DNA of 64,000 nt from Actinostola sp. cb2023. Lineage: Eukaryota; Cnidaria; Anthozoa; Actiniaria; Actinostolidae. The notes under the pieces were generated by a model. The model was not told where the DNA came from. It saw only the letters and a program-made list of their open reading frames with translations, and made no database searches. The stretch covers positions 124,001 through 188,000 of the forward strand of contig JAUJYZ010001547.1 of the NCBI GenBank assembly GCA_033675265.1. Direction: 5' to 3'. A program made the translations under genes and the position numbers. Shown piece by piece: positions 1 through 11,095 of the stretch (position 1 is the first letter of the stretch; each line of letters opens with the position of its first letter).

Positions 1-421
1 TTTCAGTATCATCAAAAACTCAATCAAAATCTTTATTGGGGACTTTTTGTCAATGTAATTTGTATTCTTTTTGGTGCAAATTTTGGAAATTAGTGGAAAG
101 CATATTCTGCTTAATATTATTGTATTGTGCTGGGAACACAGGTAACCCAATACAGAGTGATAACATGAGTTTTAAACTATAAACAGGTACAAACACAGAC
201 AACCCAACCATTTCTTCACAGAATATAAAATATAAGAGGGGGACGTAGGGGGGTACCTGCAAATTTACCGCACCTCGAAATAAAAAATACCATAATACCA
301 TACAAAAAATCAATGCCCCATACAAAGTATATATGTCTGTTGATGGGTTTCCTGTGGTAGTATTCTACATTCTACAAGGGAGACTGGATCAATAGACAGG
401 GAGCCCAATACTGTTACTTAC
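1..421 (-). other. CCDC81 intron 4 (partial)
   Basis: Sequence after the GTAAGT donor at 417-421 on the minus strand. No exon is visible. It contains a fragment GATGGGTTTCCTGTGGTAG (around 344-362) and GGAGCCCAATA (around 400-410), the same words found in the hAT-like palindromic MITEs elsewhere in the window. Confidence 0.6.
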
Positions 422-2186
422 ATCTGAAAGAGCTCTAACAAGACTTCCAGATCCGTCCATGCTTTTAATAAAATCTTTATAAAACTTCATCTTGACTTTG
501 GAGTCCCTAAAAGAAAGTCTTCCCATCCCAGAGAAGTGGAACTCTACATTCCTTTTGGCCTGGATTGACCTACTAAGAGCTTGTAACACCTCCTTTACAC
601 AACCCTCTACATTGTCTCTGTCAAAGGGTGTCTCATAGGACAACGCTGAAAAGTTTAACTGCACAATTGGAATCTGACCTACAAAAATGAAAATATATAT
701 ATGAAAAATCACATACAATGATGGGAGTTTTGTAGTTCAAGTATAAAAAAACATTTTCCGACACAATAGTGATACTTCATGTTTACAAACATTGACATTG
801 TGATGTTAATGTGCCAACCATTTCCACAAAAACTTTTCACATGTTGCTTTGTTTCAACAGCCCTGGTTGACACATGAATCAAATGACAAAAGCTGACGTC
901 ACATATCGCTATTCTATTGTTATTATTATGCCAGACGTCACATATCGCTATTCTATTGCTATTATTATGCCAGACGTCACATATCGCTATTCTATTGCTA
1001 TTATTAGCCATGCTTAATTGCCATCAGCTGCTGACTTGACGAGACATTACTTTGTATCTGGAGACAGAGATATGTAAACATCCAAATTATAATTAAATTA
1101 CTACACCCCTTATGTATACAAAGCATGTACATGTAGCTCCCCACATTTACTATCCGAATGCACTTCTTTGAACTTTATTTAAGGTTAGACATGCATGTAC
1201 CAACATATCGTTGATAAGTTATATCAACATAATATATTAAATGTGGATATGTTGTGATATTGGAAACTCCAGGTGCACATCCATTAAACCAATTCCCTAG
1301 TTAGATACATGTATGGTATGTGTATATATATTGGCTCTTATATTAATTAGGACTTATTAAATAAGCCGGGTGGGGGATGTTGTGCTAATACTATAATATT
1401 GCTTAGATTATACTTAAGCTTATATTTAATTTTGTATGAAAGTCTGAAGTGGAGGTACTTCAAGCTAAAGCAAGGTGGAATACCTGAGTTACACATTATC
1501 ATATGTAACAACAAAATAATAACTCGCGTACATTCAGTATAAATACATCAACTATTTGCCAAAATAATAGATAACGATCATATCTAGAAAATGTAGAACA
1601 TATAATAAAGATAAAACACATCTATGCTATTGTTTATATAAAGAACACGGATACCTGTAGTATATTGTTTGGAGCTGGTCAGTCCATGTGTCATAGCAAA
1701 CTTCTCGGACAGTGCAAAGACTGGACGTTGAATTAATATAAATTTGTTATTTCCAACATCTAGTTTCCTCTGAGAGAAGGTGAATATGCCTAAGCCTGGA
1801 ATTGCAACTCCCTGGGATAAAGAAATAACAAAGAGCAACTTAGAAACAAGATTAAGCGCGAGCTTGGAATCGAATCTATAACACATTAGCCCACAAAGCG
1901 TCATTCGAACATTTTAGTGTGAACGCTGAAAAGTTGATTTTCTCACCTTTTGAAGCCTCATTTGTTTGGTGATAAACTGTGATACATTGTCCCAGACACT
2001 CACGATGTCTGGATAAAGGACAAAAAAAACGACAAAGTCAGAAAGTTGATCAGATAATAATTAAAAAAAACAACAATCGTGGCTTCGATCGGCACGCTCT
2101 TTCTCACCGTCTTCTGTTAGCTTTGGAATTGACGAAAATCGATTCTTTTTGGCCTCGGAAACCAGTCCGTACATTACTTCAGCCAT
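422..2186 (-). CDS. CCDC81: CCDC81, first four coding exons (gene runs off the window's left edge)
   Basis: Coiled-coil domain protein 81, a centrosome/cilium-associated protein with two N-terminal eukaryotic HU-like domains. Exons on the minus strand: 2108-2186, 1947-2008, 1655-1811 and 422-678. All have GT-AG borders and joining phases (1, 0, 1, 0), giving 185 residues that start MAEVMYGLVSEAKKNR. Residues 48-99 carry the family core (GVAIPGLGIFTFSQRK, then VGNNKFILIQRPVF). Residues 100-185 carry the second HU domain (PIVQLNFSALS, FDRDNVEGCVKE, RDSKVKMKFYKDF, KSMDGSGSL). These match vertebrate CCDC81 closely and in the same order. The start at 2186 is the first ATG of an open exon and lies just downstream of an RFX X-box. 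The coiled-coil C-terminal half must lie left of position 1. Identity is recognised from family sequence; the splice sites are read by eye. Confidence 0.93.
895..1011. repeat. 39-bp minisatellite, three copies, in CCDC81 intron 3
   Basis: The unit beginning GACGTCACATATCGCTATTC recurs at 895, 934 and 973 with almost no change. The first copy sits in a perfect TGACGTCA palindrome. The rest of this intron (679-1654) is AT-rich and shows no exon. Confidence 0.9.
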
Positions 2187-2297
2187 CGTGACAGAGTATT
2201 CTGGCCTAAGAGATGGGATTGTGGAGAAATCCGAAGCAAAATACTAAGTTTGACGAGGAGCTTCAAGTCTTCGCCATAATCAATTTACACATAAACT

Positions 2298-2311
2298 GTT
2301 GCTATGGTAAC
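2298..2311. promoter_or_regulatory. RFX X-box upstream of CCDC81
   Basis: The site reads GTTGCTATGGTAAC: two near-palindromic half sites (GTTGCT and GGTAAC) separated by AT, matching the X-box consensus bound by RFX factors. It lies 112 bp upstream of the CCDC81 ATG, the usual distance and setting for ciliary genes. What is seen is the motif; regulation by RFX is inferred from the family and location. Confidence 0.7.
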
Positions 2312-2711
2312 AATAGCGCGAACTCAAAAAGGCCAGCGGAAATGCTTTGTAATTATGCTAATTAGTGCATATTACAACACAGATCATATTTAATTAGCGT
2401 TAATTTGCAGTTAAATAAATAGAGACAAAGAAAAAAGCTTTTCAATTTGGAACTAAAAGACAACCACAACAAACAAACCGAAGTGATAATGCATGAAACG
2501 ATTTCAAGGATTGCAAGCGCATTTCATGATCTTTCGATGTCTTCTCAGTTTCGAATCTACACTACATCCATTTATTTTGTCAGCAGAAACTATATACATA
2601 AGTACAGTTATCACGCTAACATTAAATTAAACATTAACTAATACAAAATTGGATAAATACAATGATATTAAAAAATAAAAATTATAATAATAATAAACCT
2701 GATATTTCTTA
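2312..2711. other. Intergenic, CCDC81 promoter side to LINE 3' end
   Basis: AT-rich spacer with no supported gene. A short open frame at 2447-2641 has no recognisable features and no splice context. The stretch from about 2660 to 2711 is A/T-rich and is probably the 3' tail of the adjacent minus-strand LINE. Confidence 0.5.
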
Positions 2712-3369
2712 CTAATCTTCTTTAAAATGATCAATTAATTTAATTTTAAAACTGTCTAAAGATTTGGCAGTTACGATGTCGGATGGAAGACTATTCCATT
2801 CTCTGACTGTTCTGGGGAAATAAGAATATTTGAAGACGTCGTCTTTGGTTGCATGTTCAACAAAGTATTTAAATTTGTCAGTTCCTCGAGTACGTGTTTC
2901 TGTTGCTGGTGTTAGATACAACAATAACGTCATTAGTGAATTTGTACATTGTTTACGGCGTGAGGCCAGAGGTTCCCATTCTAGGTTTTCCATCATGGAG
3001 GTTACACTGGAAGTGTATCTATACTGAGTCACCTTTGCAGAAACGAGCTGCTGTCCTTTGTATGCTTTCCAATTTATCGATATCACAGTTTGTAATGTGG
3101 GTTCCAGACTACTGATGCATATTCGAGTTTAGGCCTGACAAGTGATTTATACAGGATACCGTTTAGTGTCTTGTTCGCAAAACCAAAAATTCCTCTTGAT
3201 AAAATTTAAAGTCTTGGTAGCCTTAGAAGATATTTCATGGAGATGGTGGTTCCACCTTAATTTGGTGTCCAAGGTAATTCCTAGATAGGGGTGCATATCA
3301 ACATAACTTAAAACAGTGTTACAAAAGGTATACTCCCTATGAGGTGGAATTTTCTGCGTGGATATATTA

Positions 3370-3779
3370 CACAGGCAGCCCAACCATTGCTTTTGAGGCT
3401 ACTAAATAATCAAATAGAATGATATTTGCGTCTTTTTTTGATGGGTTTCCTGTGGTAGAGCGCGCGCGCATTTATATATTGGGTTCCCTGTGTATAGAAA
3501 TGTATAATGTTGGGCTTCCTGTGTGCTTCCTGCGGGATATGGATCGGATGCGCCCGCAGCAAATGTGTATATTGAGTGTAAATATACACATGTAGTGCGG
3601 GACGCGCGGGATGTGCACAGGAAGCCCAATATAGGATATTACTCAGCACAGGGAACCCAACATATCTACGTATATATTGAGCGCACGCGCGCTCTACCAC
3701 AGGAAGCCCATAAAAAGACGCAAATATCATTTTATTTCATTATTTAGTAGCCTCAAAAGGAATGGTTGGGCTGCCTGTG
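3370..3779. mobile_element. Palindromic hAT-like MITE inside the LINE, with 8-bp target duplication
   Basis: A 410-bp element whose two halves are inverted copies of each other. Ends are CACAGGCAGCCCAACC and its reverse complement. It is flanked by an exact 8-bp duplication, ATATATTA (3362-3369 and 3780-3787). An 8-bp duplication with CA(C)AGG-type ends suggests the hAT superfamily. The arms also carry internal copies of the end word: GGGTTTCCTGTGGTAG, GGGTTCCCTGTG and GGGCTTCCTGTG, each mirrored in the other arm. No transposase is encoded. Confidence 0.85.
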
Positions 3780-4395
3780 ATATATTATACACATAATAAA
3801 ACATTTCGTTGGGTTAAATTCCATCTGCCAAATGTCTTGCCATAGTTCCAGTTTCTTTAGGTCTGATTGTGATTTATCCATATCTGTAGTAGCAGTGATA
3901 GGTATATAAATAAGACAGTCATCAGCAAATAATCTGGTTGAACATTCAAGCTTGTCTGTCAGGTCATTAACATAAAGTAGAAACAATAATGGCCCTAGAA
4001 CGGTGCCTTGAGGTACGTCCGATATGACTGGCTGAGGTGGAGATGAGGCACCATCACACACTGTTTGTTGACTGGTTCTGTATGTCAAAAAACTTCTTAA
4101 CCAGTTATTTAGAGGACCTGTAATTCCATAGTGGTGTAGTTTTAGTAGAAGTCTCTCATGTGGTACTTTATCGAAGGCCTTTGTAAAGTCCAGGATTGCT
4201 AGGTGAGATGTTTTCTTTGCCGATTAAGTGCATATGCGATTTCATGTATGGTTCGGCTAGAAGTTGCGTTTCCGTTGAGCGCTTTTGGCGAAACCCATGC
4301 TGATTATCCACCAAGATATTATTCGACTCAAGGTATTTCATAATGTGGCTATGTACAATATGTTCGAGGATTTTACATGCTACACAAGTTAATGA

Positions 4396-4803
4396 AATAG
4401 GCCCGGGGGGAGGGGGGGGGGGGGGGGAGACTCCCTTATAAAAGGGGGTAGGGATGCTCGTCGGAAATTTTGAAAATGACCCCTAAAAGGGACCGGAGTC
4501 TAGCTTGTCTTAGTGGGCGTGGCAGCGAATATTTTTACCCCTAAAAGGGACCAACAGTAAAAAGTCATTTTAATAGTATAAAAGACACTAGCATCAAACG
4601 CCTTCCACTCTTACAAGTTTAAGAAAACGTTGTCATATAAATCTTTAAGCTATTTTTAAAGAACGTTTTTAACTGAATATCGCCGTTGATTGAATACCCT
4701 AAAAGGGACCGGAAAACTCTATTGGTGGTCATTTTTATTTCTGACACCCTAAGTGGGACCAAAACACGAAAAAAACACCTAAAAGGGACGACGAGCATCC
4801 CCG
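4396..4803. mobile_element. MITE with reiterated CCTAAAAGGGACC words, inserted in the LINE RT
   Basis: Terminal inverted words GGGATGCTCGTCGG (4450) and GACGACGAGCATCCC (4788-4802) enclose about 400 bp that interrupt the RT ORF just before PISLTCV. Inside, CCTAAAAGGGACC or close variants appear repeatedly in both orientations. A G-tract (about 4394-4427) marks the left end, so that boundary is approximate. Confidence 0.7.
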
Positions 4804-5457
4804 TCATTTTGGTATCGGAATTGGTTGCGGTAGCACCTCTTGGTCGAGTGACTGCTGGAAGAGGTCTGTTAGAATTGGTGAGATCTCTACTGGATATAAC
4901 ATCTTTAAGATCCATGGTGGAATATTATCAGGGCCAGGAGCTTTATCGCATTTGAGGCCTTGCAATTGTTTTTCTACTCCGTTGTAGCTAACTTGGATGG
5001 GACTTATTTTGTTGGTGTTATTTGATGGTGGGAGGACAGGATAGGTAGACGTGTTTTCTTTTGTAAAAACACAAAATGATTATTTAGTGCTTTTGCTTTA
5101 GTGTGAGGATCATTTATTAATTTTCCATTGAATGATTTTAAGGTCAGGAACCCCAACTTGGCCATTGCTTTTAGTTTTCTTTATATAGGACCAAAAGGAT
5201 TTTGGATTCTCCTGAATAGCATCTGATAAAAAAAACAGACACATATTCATTTCTTGCCTTGGTAAGTTCCTGTCTCGATTTCTTTTTGGTTGTTCTGTAT
5301 TTGGTCCAGTTTATGTCTTTGTTAGATTTTTTAGCAGCACTGTATAGTTTTTGCTTTTTCTTACACATTCTTCTGTGCGTTCTATTGAACCAAGGAAGAT
5401 TGAAACGACTTGATGTTGTTTTGCAGGGAATGTTTGCCTCCATTGTAGCATTGATCG

Positions 5458-5866
5458 AATTAGCCATTTCAAAAACGAGTGGAGGACTGGGAACGAGTTT
5501 TTAGAATTAATCTAATTAAGAAATGAACCACGTCACAAGAAAGAGCATATCAGTATTAGTAAGTTTCACGAGTTTGATAGGGTTTGGACAAGTAGCAAAT
5601 GAACTGCAGACATTCAAAAACTGCAAAAATTACAAAGAAATGTATGGTTACGGGGGACACTTGTCCCCTGTAACATACATTTCTTTTAATTTTTAATTTG
5701 AGATGTTTGGAAAGCTGTTACTGGTTCAATATCTAACTAAACCTATCGAAACTTTGTAAACTTACTAATTTTGATATGTTCTTTCTTGTGATGGGATTCA
5801 TTTTTTAATTAGATTAATTCTAAAAACTCGTTCCCAGTCCTCCACTCGTTTTTGAAATGGCTAATT
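5458..5866. mobile_element. MITE family 1 (GGACTGGGAACGAG ends), intact copy
   Basis: A 409-bp element with inverted ends running from AATTAGCCATTTCAAAAACG to its reverse complement at 5866. The arms of about 100 bp share GTGGAGGACTGGGAACGAG and CAAGAAAGAGCATATCA. The centre holds a small hairpin around GGGGGACACTTGTCCCC. It truncates the LINE at its 5' side. A second copy, split by another transposon, lies at 25346-27168 in a SYTL intron. Confidence 0.85.
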
Positions 5867-7323
5867 AAATTTTCCGTCCGACCACATCAGCGTTTTTGTC
5901 ATCGTTTGAATCGTCCACACACATTTTAAAACGCTTTGAAAACGCTCCTTCGAAATCAAACCATTATTCTGTAGATCGTCTTGGCAATTTATTTATTGTA
6001 AGTTATAATCGAGCGTTTCATCGCGTAAAATTGCCCAAGAAATCAGGTCATGACCACGTTTTTGGTTGAATGACAAATATAAAACATTTCAATAACTTAA
6101 AAACATTAAGAAAAACAACCCTGTATTTTTCTCCCCCCAAAAACGTGTTTAAATATTTTTCCGAGGCAGAATTCGCAAGTTCCCGCGAGAAATTTTAAAT
6201 TAGCGCCCAATCCCCACTCGGCCAATCCTCCTGGATTCTCAGTCTTTTTCAGTCAAATTTAATCGATCATCTAAGGGAGTCTAGGACCTGAATACTTGGT
6301 TTCCCTGTGTAATAGAGGCTTGGCTACCAACTTTTCAAAATGTCCGAAGAGAAATAGCTCTACAACATCGAGAAACGTGGACAGTTTGGCGTGTTTCGCT
6401 ACCTTCTTGCTTGGCGACAGATCAGCGACTGTTTGAACTAAACCTTTGGAAAATCGCTTGTTATATTTATCCTACCAAAAGTCAAATATGGGGATTAAAC
6501 AAAGCTATACAAGGTTAAAAGAAACCCATGATAGACTTTTTCCTTCTGGTCACTCGCGAAGCACAATGACAGATATTTCATCGTACCTTGGGACATTTCA
6601 TACTGAAATGGGCCATTCTTCCTCCGATTCTACTGTAAAAAAATCGCATGATCGACCGGCAGCAGGAGAATAAAAATGGTAAGCGGTTTTTCAGTAGTTG
6701 TTTGCCTTTTATTTCCCGTGATAGACTTTTTCTCTTGAAGCTTGTTTACATTTATTTTATTTATCAAAAGTAAAGACGCGTTCAAAGTTCTTGTATTTTT
6801 TATTGGCCGTGAGCTCTTACGGTGAAAGGAGAGACTGGTGACTTATGCTAATGTACGAAAAATCCCGGATGTGACATCCAATTTTACGCGATGTTTTACA
6901 TGAGCCTCTGGCTCGGGAGATTGGGTAACCACTCTCTACGTTATCGACTTGAAATAAATTATTATTATTATTATTATATTATACGTTATATGTTTGTGCC
7001 GTTCGTGTTAAAACTAGTGAGACTGGCTGGATTTCACTTTGAAGCCAGTTTTCAGAAAGCGTTTTTGCTTTATTTTATTTCATACTTCTTCTTCTTCTTC
7101 TTCCATAATAGGGAAAAGGAAGTGGAGGGGGGAGGGGGAAAGGAAAGGGGAAGAGGGAAAAACAGCTGTTTTTCATCCAATTCCTTTCTCCCCTCCCTCC
7201 CCCCTCCTCCTGCAGCCCCTGGGTTTCCGAGGATGAGCTGAATCGAGTGTGAGAAAAATCGCAGCTGCTGACACTGTTAATGCAGTAGTATATCATATCA
7301 ATGATCTCTCGATGACGTCAAAC
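5867..7323. other. Intergenic region with repeat fragments
   Basis: No gene supported. 5880-5960 contains CGTTT/GTCCACAC words like the element near 46.7 kb. At 7105-7236 a purine-rich stretch faces a pyrimidine-rich stretch and ends CCCCTGGGTTTCCGAGGATG. The same end occurs near 44.53 kb, so this is a fragment of that element. The open frame at 6446-6673 has no recognisable domain. Confidence 0.5.
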
Positions 7324-7833
7324 CACAGGTAGCCCAAGCACTACTCATGTGTCATGATACTCTTTGCCAAGAAACCAGGTCAAGATTTGAATAACAATAG
7401 ATGCCTCGTTCTACAAAGACATGTCCTTTGTAGAACGAGGCATATCTAACAATAGTTCCTATTGTTGTACAATAGTTCCTATTGTTATTCAAATCTTGAC
7501 CTGGTTTAGGTCATTGCTATCTAGTGTTTTCCCTTTGCCCATGGTTTCATTGGAAATCTTCACACGGTCAGGGGCTCCTGACACGATATGCATGTGATGG
7601 GAAAAATACCCATTGTATGTTTAAAATGAGCTGGAATTCAATCCAGGTGTGAACTTTCTTTTTTTCTTTTTTTTTTCGTGAATAATGTATAGAAAAAAAA
7701 CACTCTTTTAGTTTAGTAAACTTTAGTAAATTTTCATAGAAATTTTGTTTTTCGATCCGTTTTTTTCTTCTTCAGTGAAACCATGGATTGGCAAAGCCAT
7801 GACTTATCATGAGTACAGCTTGGGCTACCTGTG
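7324..7833. mobile_element. hAT-like MITE (CACAGGTAGCCCAAGC ends)
   Basis: The ends CACAGGTAGCCCAAGC and GCTTGGGCTACCTGTG are inverted repeats of the same class as the element at 3370-3779. The flanks are GTCAAAC on the left and GTGAAAC on the right, an imperfect 7-bp duplication. A second, longer hairpin lies inside (7367-7507): AACCAGGTCAAGATTTGAAT against its inverse, with a further inner hairpin on ATGCCTCGTTCTACAAAG. It is a nested foldback with no coding sequence. Confidence 0.75.
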
Positions 7834-8097
7834 GTGAAACCACAGGAATATCTCCGGCTAGCTTCACCTTGTGTTTGGTGGGAGTGGAAATGATCTTACA
7901 GATTATGTGATATATCTCCATGGCACTACAGGAGATTCCTTTTTTGATGTTTCATAATAAATAAATTCATTATTATTATTATTTATAAAGATCCTTTGAT
8001 GCCATATTAGGCCAGAAGCCGAAGCTTGACACGAGAATGATGACGGCGCAAAAACTTTGTTGTTCTCAGTCTCGTAATCAGTGTGGGGTTTTTAGCC

Positions 8098-8294
8098 ATA
8101 GGGTCATTTTCGTACAAGTGGGAAGTAGTTACGGTACGGTTCGTGCCGTGCGGTAACCGTGCCGTGTCCAAGCATTCTGACTGGTTGAGCAATGATTTTG
8201 CGCGTTGCATGTGATTGTTTGAATAGATAGATGTCTTCGATTCTGTACGCAACTCCGTACCGTAGGTTTCCGACTGGTACGAAAACGACTCTAT
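8098..8294. mobile_element. MITE family 2 (GTCGTTTTCGTATGAG ends), copy A
   Basis: An element of about 200 bp bounded by TAGGGTCATTTTCGTAC and its inverse ACGAAAACGACTCTA. Inside are ACGGTACGGTTCGTGCCGTG and TGATTGTTTGAATAGA. The other copies are 23814-24003, 29518-29612 (fragment), 39599-39760 and 57768-57976. Confidence 0.8.
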
Positions 8295-9247
8295 TTTGAC
8301 TAGTACCGTTGGTCTAGTTATCACTCGATCTAATTGCAGAAAATACCCACATTAACGAAGTTAACCCCCTATAAGTTGTAGATTAGACCAATTTGACATT
8401 ATGGCAGTTCAACTGCATGATGAATTTGTGGATCAAAATTTGCAGTTAAAATTCGTTAGTTGTGTATATAGTTTCGGCAGATACCCTCTCTGATACTCGA
8501 GCTCAGTCTTTGTACTTTGCGGCGCTACTTGCATTTATTTACTTGCTTACTGATTTACTTATTTACCTATTTAAAAACTTTTAGTATTATTAATTTTATT
8601 ATGTGTCTATATATATTAGATATCCACTGTATCCCCTCCCCCCCCCCCCCCCCTCCCCCCCGATGTCTTGCAGTGATGGGCCCCCCCCCCCCCCCCCCCC
8701 CCCCTTTGCAGGACCCCCCTTATGTAGCCGGATGTAGTATATGAATTCAATGTTTGTGATCGTTGTTAGGATCCAGGTTAAAGGAAAGTCCCTAATTTTA
8801 GTCCCTCCTGAGTTCTCCACAAAATGCAAGTCATACTCCAAACTGTTTGGATACGTTGTTGCGTTTCGCAAGTTCATTGAACTGGGAAATTCATCAATAA
8901 ACTTTGAAACAGTGGTTGACTGTGTGTTTTAATTACTTTTTATTTATCATTTTATACTTTAATTCGGTTTTAATTTACAATGTTTAAATTAACTCTAGAT
9001 TGTCATTCGTTATCATTCTTGCATGTCGTCCTCTTTAATTGTAGCCTAGTGATATGTCAGTTGTGTTTCAGTTTATTGGATAACAGTTGTAGTTTCAGCT
9101 AGTACTATCAAGTTGGGAGGTTTGTCGTGGAACGTGCTCTATTAGGCCGCCCTGCAGCCCTCTATATGGCGAAGTGTATAAATAAAATAACAAATAAAAG
9201 AATCAGAAAAACTAGCTATAAGACAATGTCCACTACACTCTTCGGTT
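8295..9247. other. GPCR 3' flank with poly-C tracts
   Basis: No gene seen. Two C-tracts occur at about 8637-8660 and 8681-8704, separated by CGATGTCTTGCAGTGATGGG. On the minus strand AATAAA words occur at 9077-9072 and near 8946-8941, either of which could serve the GPCR transcript. Confidence 0.5.
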
Positions 9248-10303
9248 CTACAAAGTTGTATTGGCTTTGTTTGGTGCTACTCGGTTCCTTCGTTGTCTTG
9301 AATGAGTGTTCAACGAAGACGTCGCTTCTGATTCGATAGGTACTTTGAAAATCAGATTCTTAGCGCCACGACGGAATGACTGACTGAACAAGAGATAGAT
9401 AAACGGGTTGACGGCCGCATTAACGATAGTCAGAACAAATGTAATGTCGATATACGACATCTTACATGCCCAGGAATGCCAATTGTTCGTTTTTAGACAA
9501 TACAGGTTAGAGACCCAGAAAGGTAGGATACAAAAGGCAAAAAGAAGAACACAGACCAGAAGCAGCGCACAGATTCGTGAGTTCTCCTTTCTCTTCCTTT
9601 CCACGCGTTCATTGCTAACGTTTTCTCCAACAGTTTTTTGTCCCAGTAGTTTTAAAATGATTGCAGAGTACAGGCAGGTTAAAATTGTGATGGGCGTTGC
9701 TATGAAGATTGAGAAGACAACGGTCATATAGACGGTCACACTCTTGTGATGCAGGAAGTTCATAAAGCAAAACCTTTTTTCTTGGATTCTAAACAAGTCT
9801 GTGTAGTAATACACTGGGATACTAAAAGCGATGGCAAAGATCCAACTGAAGCCAATGCAGAAATACGACACTCTTTTTCCCAAGAGGTTCTTAGTCGGGA
9901 AGTAGACGAGCAGGAAGCGGTCCACGGCAATGGAGGAAAGACTTGCCGAAGACAACAACTCCGAGAGAAACCAAACAAACATACAAACTCTACACAAAGC
10001 GGTTCCAAAAGCTCCATCGACGAGCCACACTCCATTGTTTAATAGTACTGTCAAGGAGAATGGGACGTTCCACACAACGAGGGACAAGTTGGAGACAGCC
10101 ATGTTAGCGATGTAGAGGTTGCTGACGTTGCGCATACGATGATTGGAGTTCTTGTAAATGACGGCAATAATGGTTGCGTTTCCCACGAATGCCAACAACA
10201 ACACGACTACAAAAGCCGCTGTTTTCATCGCTATGACAGCCTTGCTTTGAGATCCGTAGTCATTCATAACGTCGGCCAGAGTACTGTTGGGGTTCAACTC
10301 CAT
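9248..10303 (-). CDS. Intronless class A (rhodopsin-family) GPCR, 351 aa
   Basis: A complete single-exon receptor of the plasma membrane with seven hydrophobic segments. Numbering from the first in-frame ATG (10303): TM1 has GN at 41-42 (N1.50). TM2 is NLYIANMAVSNL, so position 2.50 is N72 instead of the usual Asp. C104 and C179 can form the conserved loop disulfide. DRF is at 128-130, W154 is 4.50, P204 is 5.50. TM6 reads FAFCILPFW with P261 as 6.50 and Ile in place of W6.48. TM7 ends NPFIY (299-303). N6-S-T is a likely glycosylation site. The open frame extends seven codons upstream, but no ATG occurs there before a TGA. Overall shape suggests a peptide or amine receptor; the ligand cannot be named. 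Cnidarians commonly have many intronless receptors of this kind. Confidence 0.95.
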   Translation of the reverse strand: MELNPNSTLADVMNDYGSQSKAVIAMKTAAFVVVLLLAFVGNATIIAVIYKNSNHRMRNVSNLYIANMAVSNLSLVVWNVPFSLTVLLNNGVWLVDGAFGTALCRVCMFVWFLSELLSSASLSSIAVDRFLLVYFPTKNLLGKRVSYFCIGFSWIFAIAFSIPVYYYTDLFRIQEKRFCFMNFLHHKSVTVYMTVVFSIFIATPITILTCLYSAIILKLLGQKTVGENVSNERVERKRKENSRICALLLVCVLLFAFCILPFWVSNLYCLKTNNWHSWACKMSYIDITFVLTIVNAAVNPFIYLLFSQSFRRGAKNLIFKVPIESEATSSLNTHSRQRRNRVAPNKANTTL

Positions 10304-11095
10304 CTTTGTCTCAAGTATGTTCAATTCTAACTGACTGAATCAGGTGTCTTTGGTTTTAGCATGCAGATGACACAGCCGCCACGGTAAGCTAAAAAAGAAC
10401 AGTGTGGACCAATTAGATCCAAAATGTTCAACTTATGTTGCTTTAATCTCCGTTAAGACAATTACTGCCAATATGCTGTCGATTCCGTGTCTTAGCAGTT
10501 TCTTATTGGATTACCGAGTCGACTTGCAAGACCCCCTCCTGCTCTCTCTATACCATAATGACCAACGATAATCACTGTTGGTAGCAATGACGTTAGGACT
10601 TTTATTATATTTACATGCATGACAATCTTTCTGTAATCTATTCATATATTTCGCTAAGTGATGCTATACTTGGCGTGTGATTTCATTCAGGACGGAAAAC
10701 ACTAACCGAGTCTCATTTTTACTTCTCTGAAAATGACAAATAGTAAATGACCAGAACGCTATAATTAAGCAGGTGAATTTTGCAGGGACGGGTTAACGTC
10801 GAACTGTCAATATCAAATCGCAAGAATTGATTATAAATAATAAAAAGGCAGTAAAATGGAAATAAAGAAAGATTGTTGGAATAAAAGAAAGCCAAGAGTA
10901 GAAAAAGGAAGAAAGATGAGAGTAAAGATAAAGGAACGGTCAAAACGGATAAACACCTAGATGACAATTGTATGAAGAATTAACGCAGTGATCATCAACC
11001 AACAACTCATTACAGAATGAATACGCATGCACTTTTTTAAAGAATTTCGTACGAAATCAATCTAATGTAAGTTTGAAGGTTAGATAAATCACCAC
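10304..11095. other. GPCR 5' flank, no further gene
   Basis: Contains the receptor's presumed 5' leader and promoter on the minus strand, but no clear TATA or initiator can be assigned. Open frames here lack recognisable features. Confidence 0.4.

Larger units (their letters stand above)
2712..5457 (-). mobile_element. Decayed CR1/Jockey-like non-LTR retrotransposon, 3' part of the reverse transcriptase ORF
   Basis: Read on the minus strand, fragments appear in the correct order. 5467-5171 is a basic linker (PWFNRTHRRMCKKKQKLY). About 4400-4250 has PISLTCVACKILEH and QHGFRQKRS. About 4200-3800 has LDFTKAFDKVPHERLL, VPQGTVLGPLLFLLYVNDL and the catalytic FADD. 3383-3147 has YLGITLDTKLRWNHH. 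3086-2712 is the C-terminal domain (YFPRTVREWNSLPSDIV), ending in TAG at 2714-2712. It is dead: a frameshift near 4230 separates the QHGFRQKRS and TKAFDKV segments, two MITEs (3370-3779 and about 4396-4803) sit inside the ORF, and the endonuclease is absent because a third MITE starts at 5458. The RT motifs make the family assignment firm at LINE level; the clade is tentative. Confidence 0.9.

Noticed and set aside
9248..10324. Longer GPCR start beginning at 10324
   Set aside because: That codon is TTG. The first ATG in frame is at 10303, and a TGA lies upstream.
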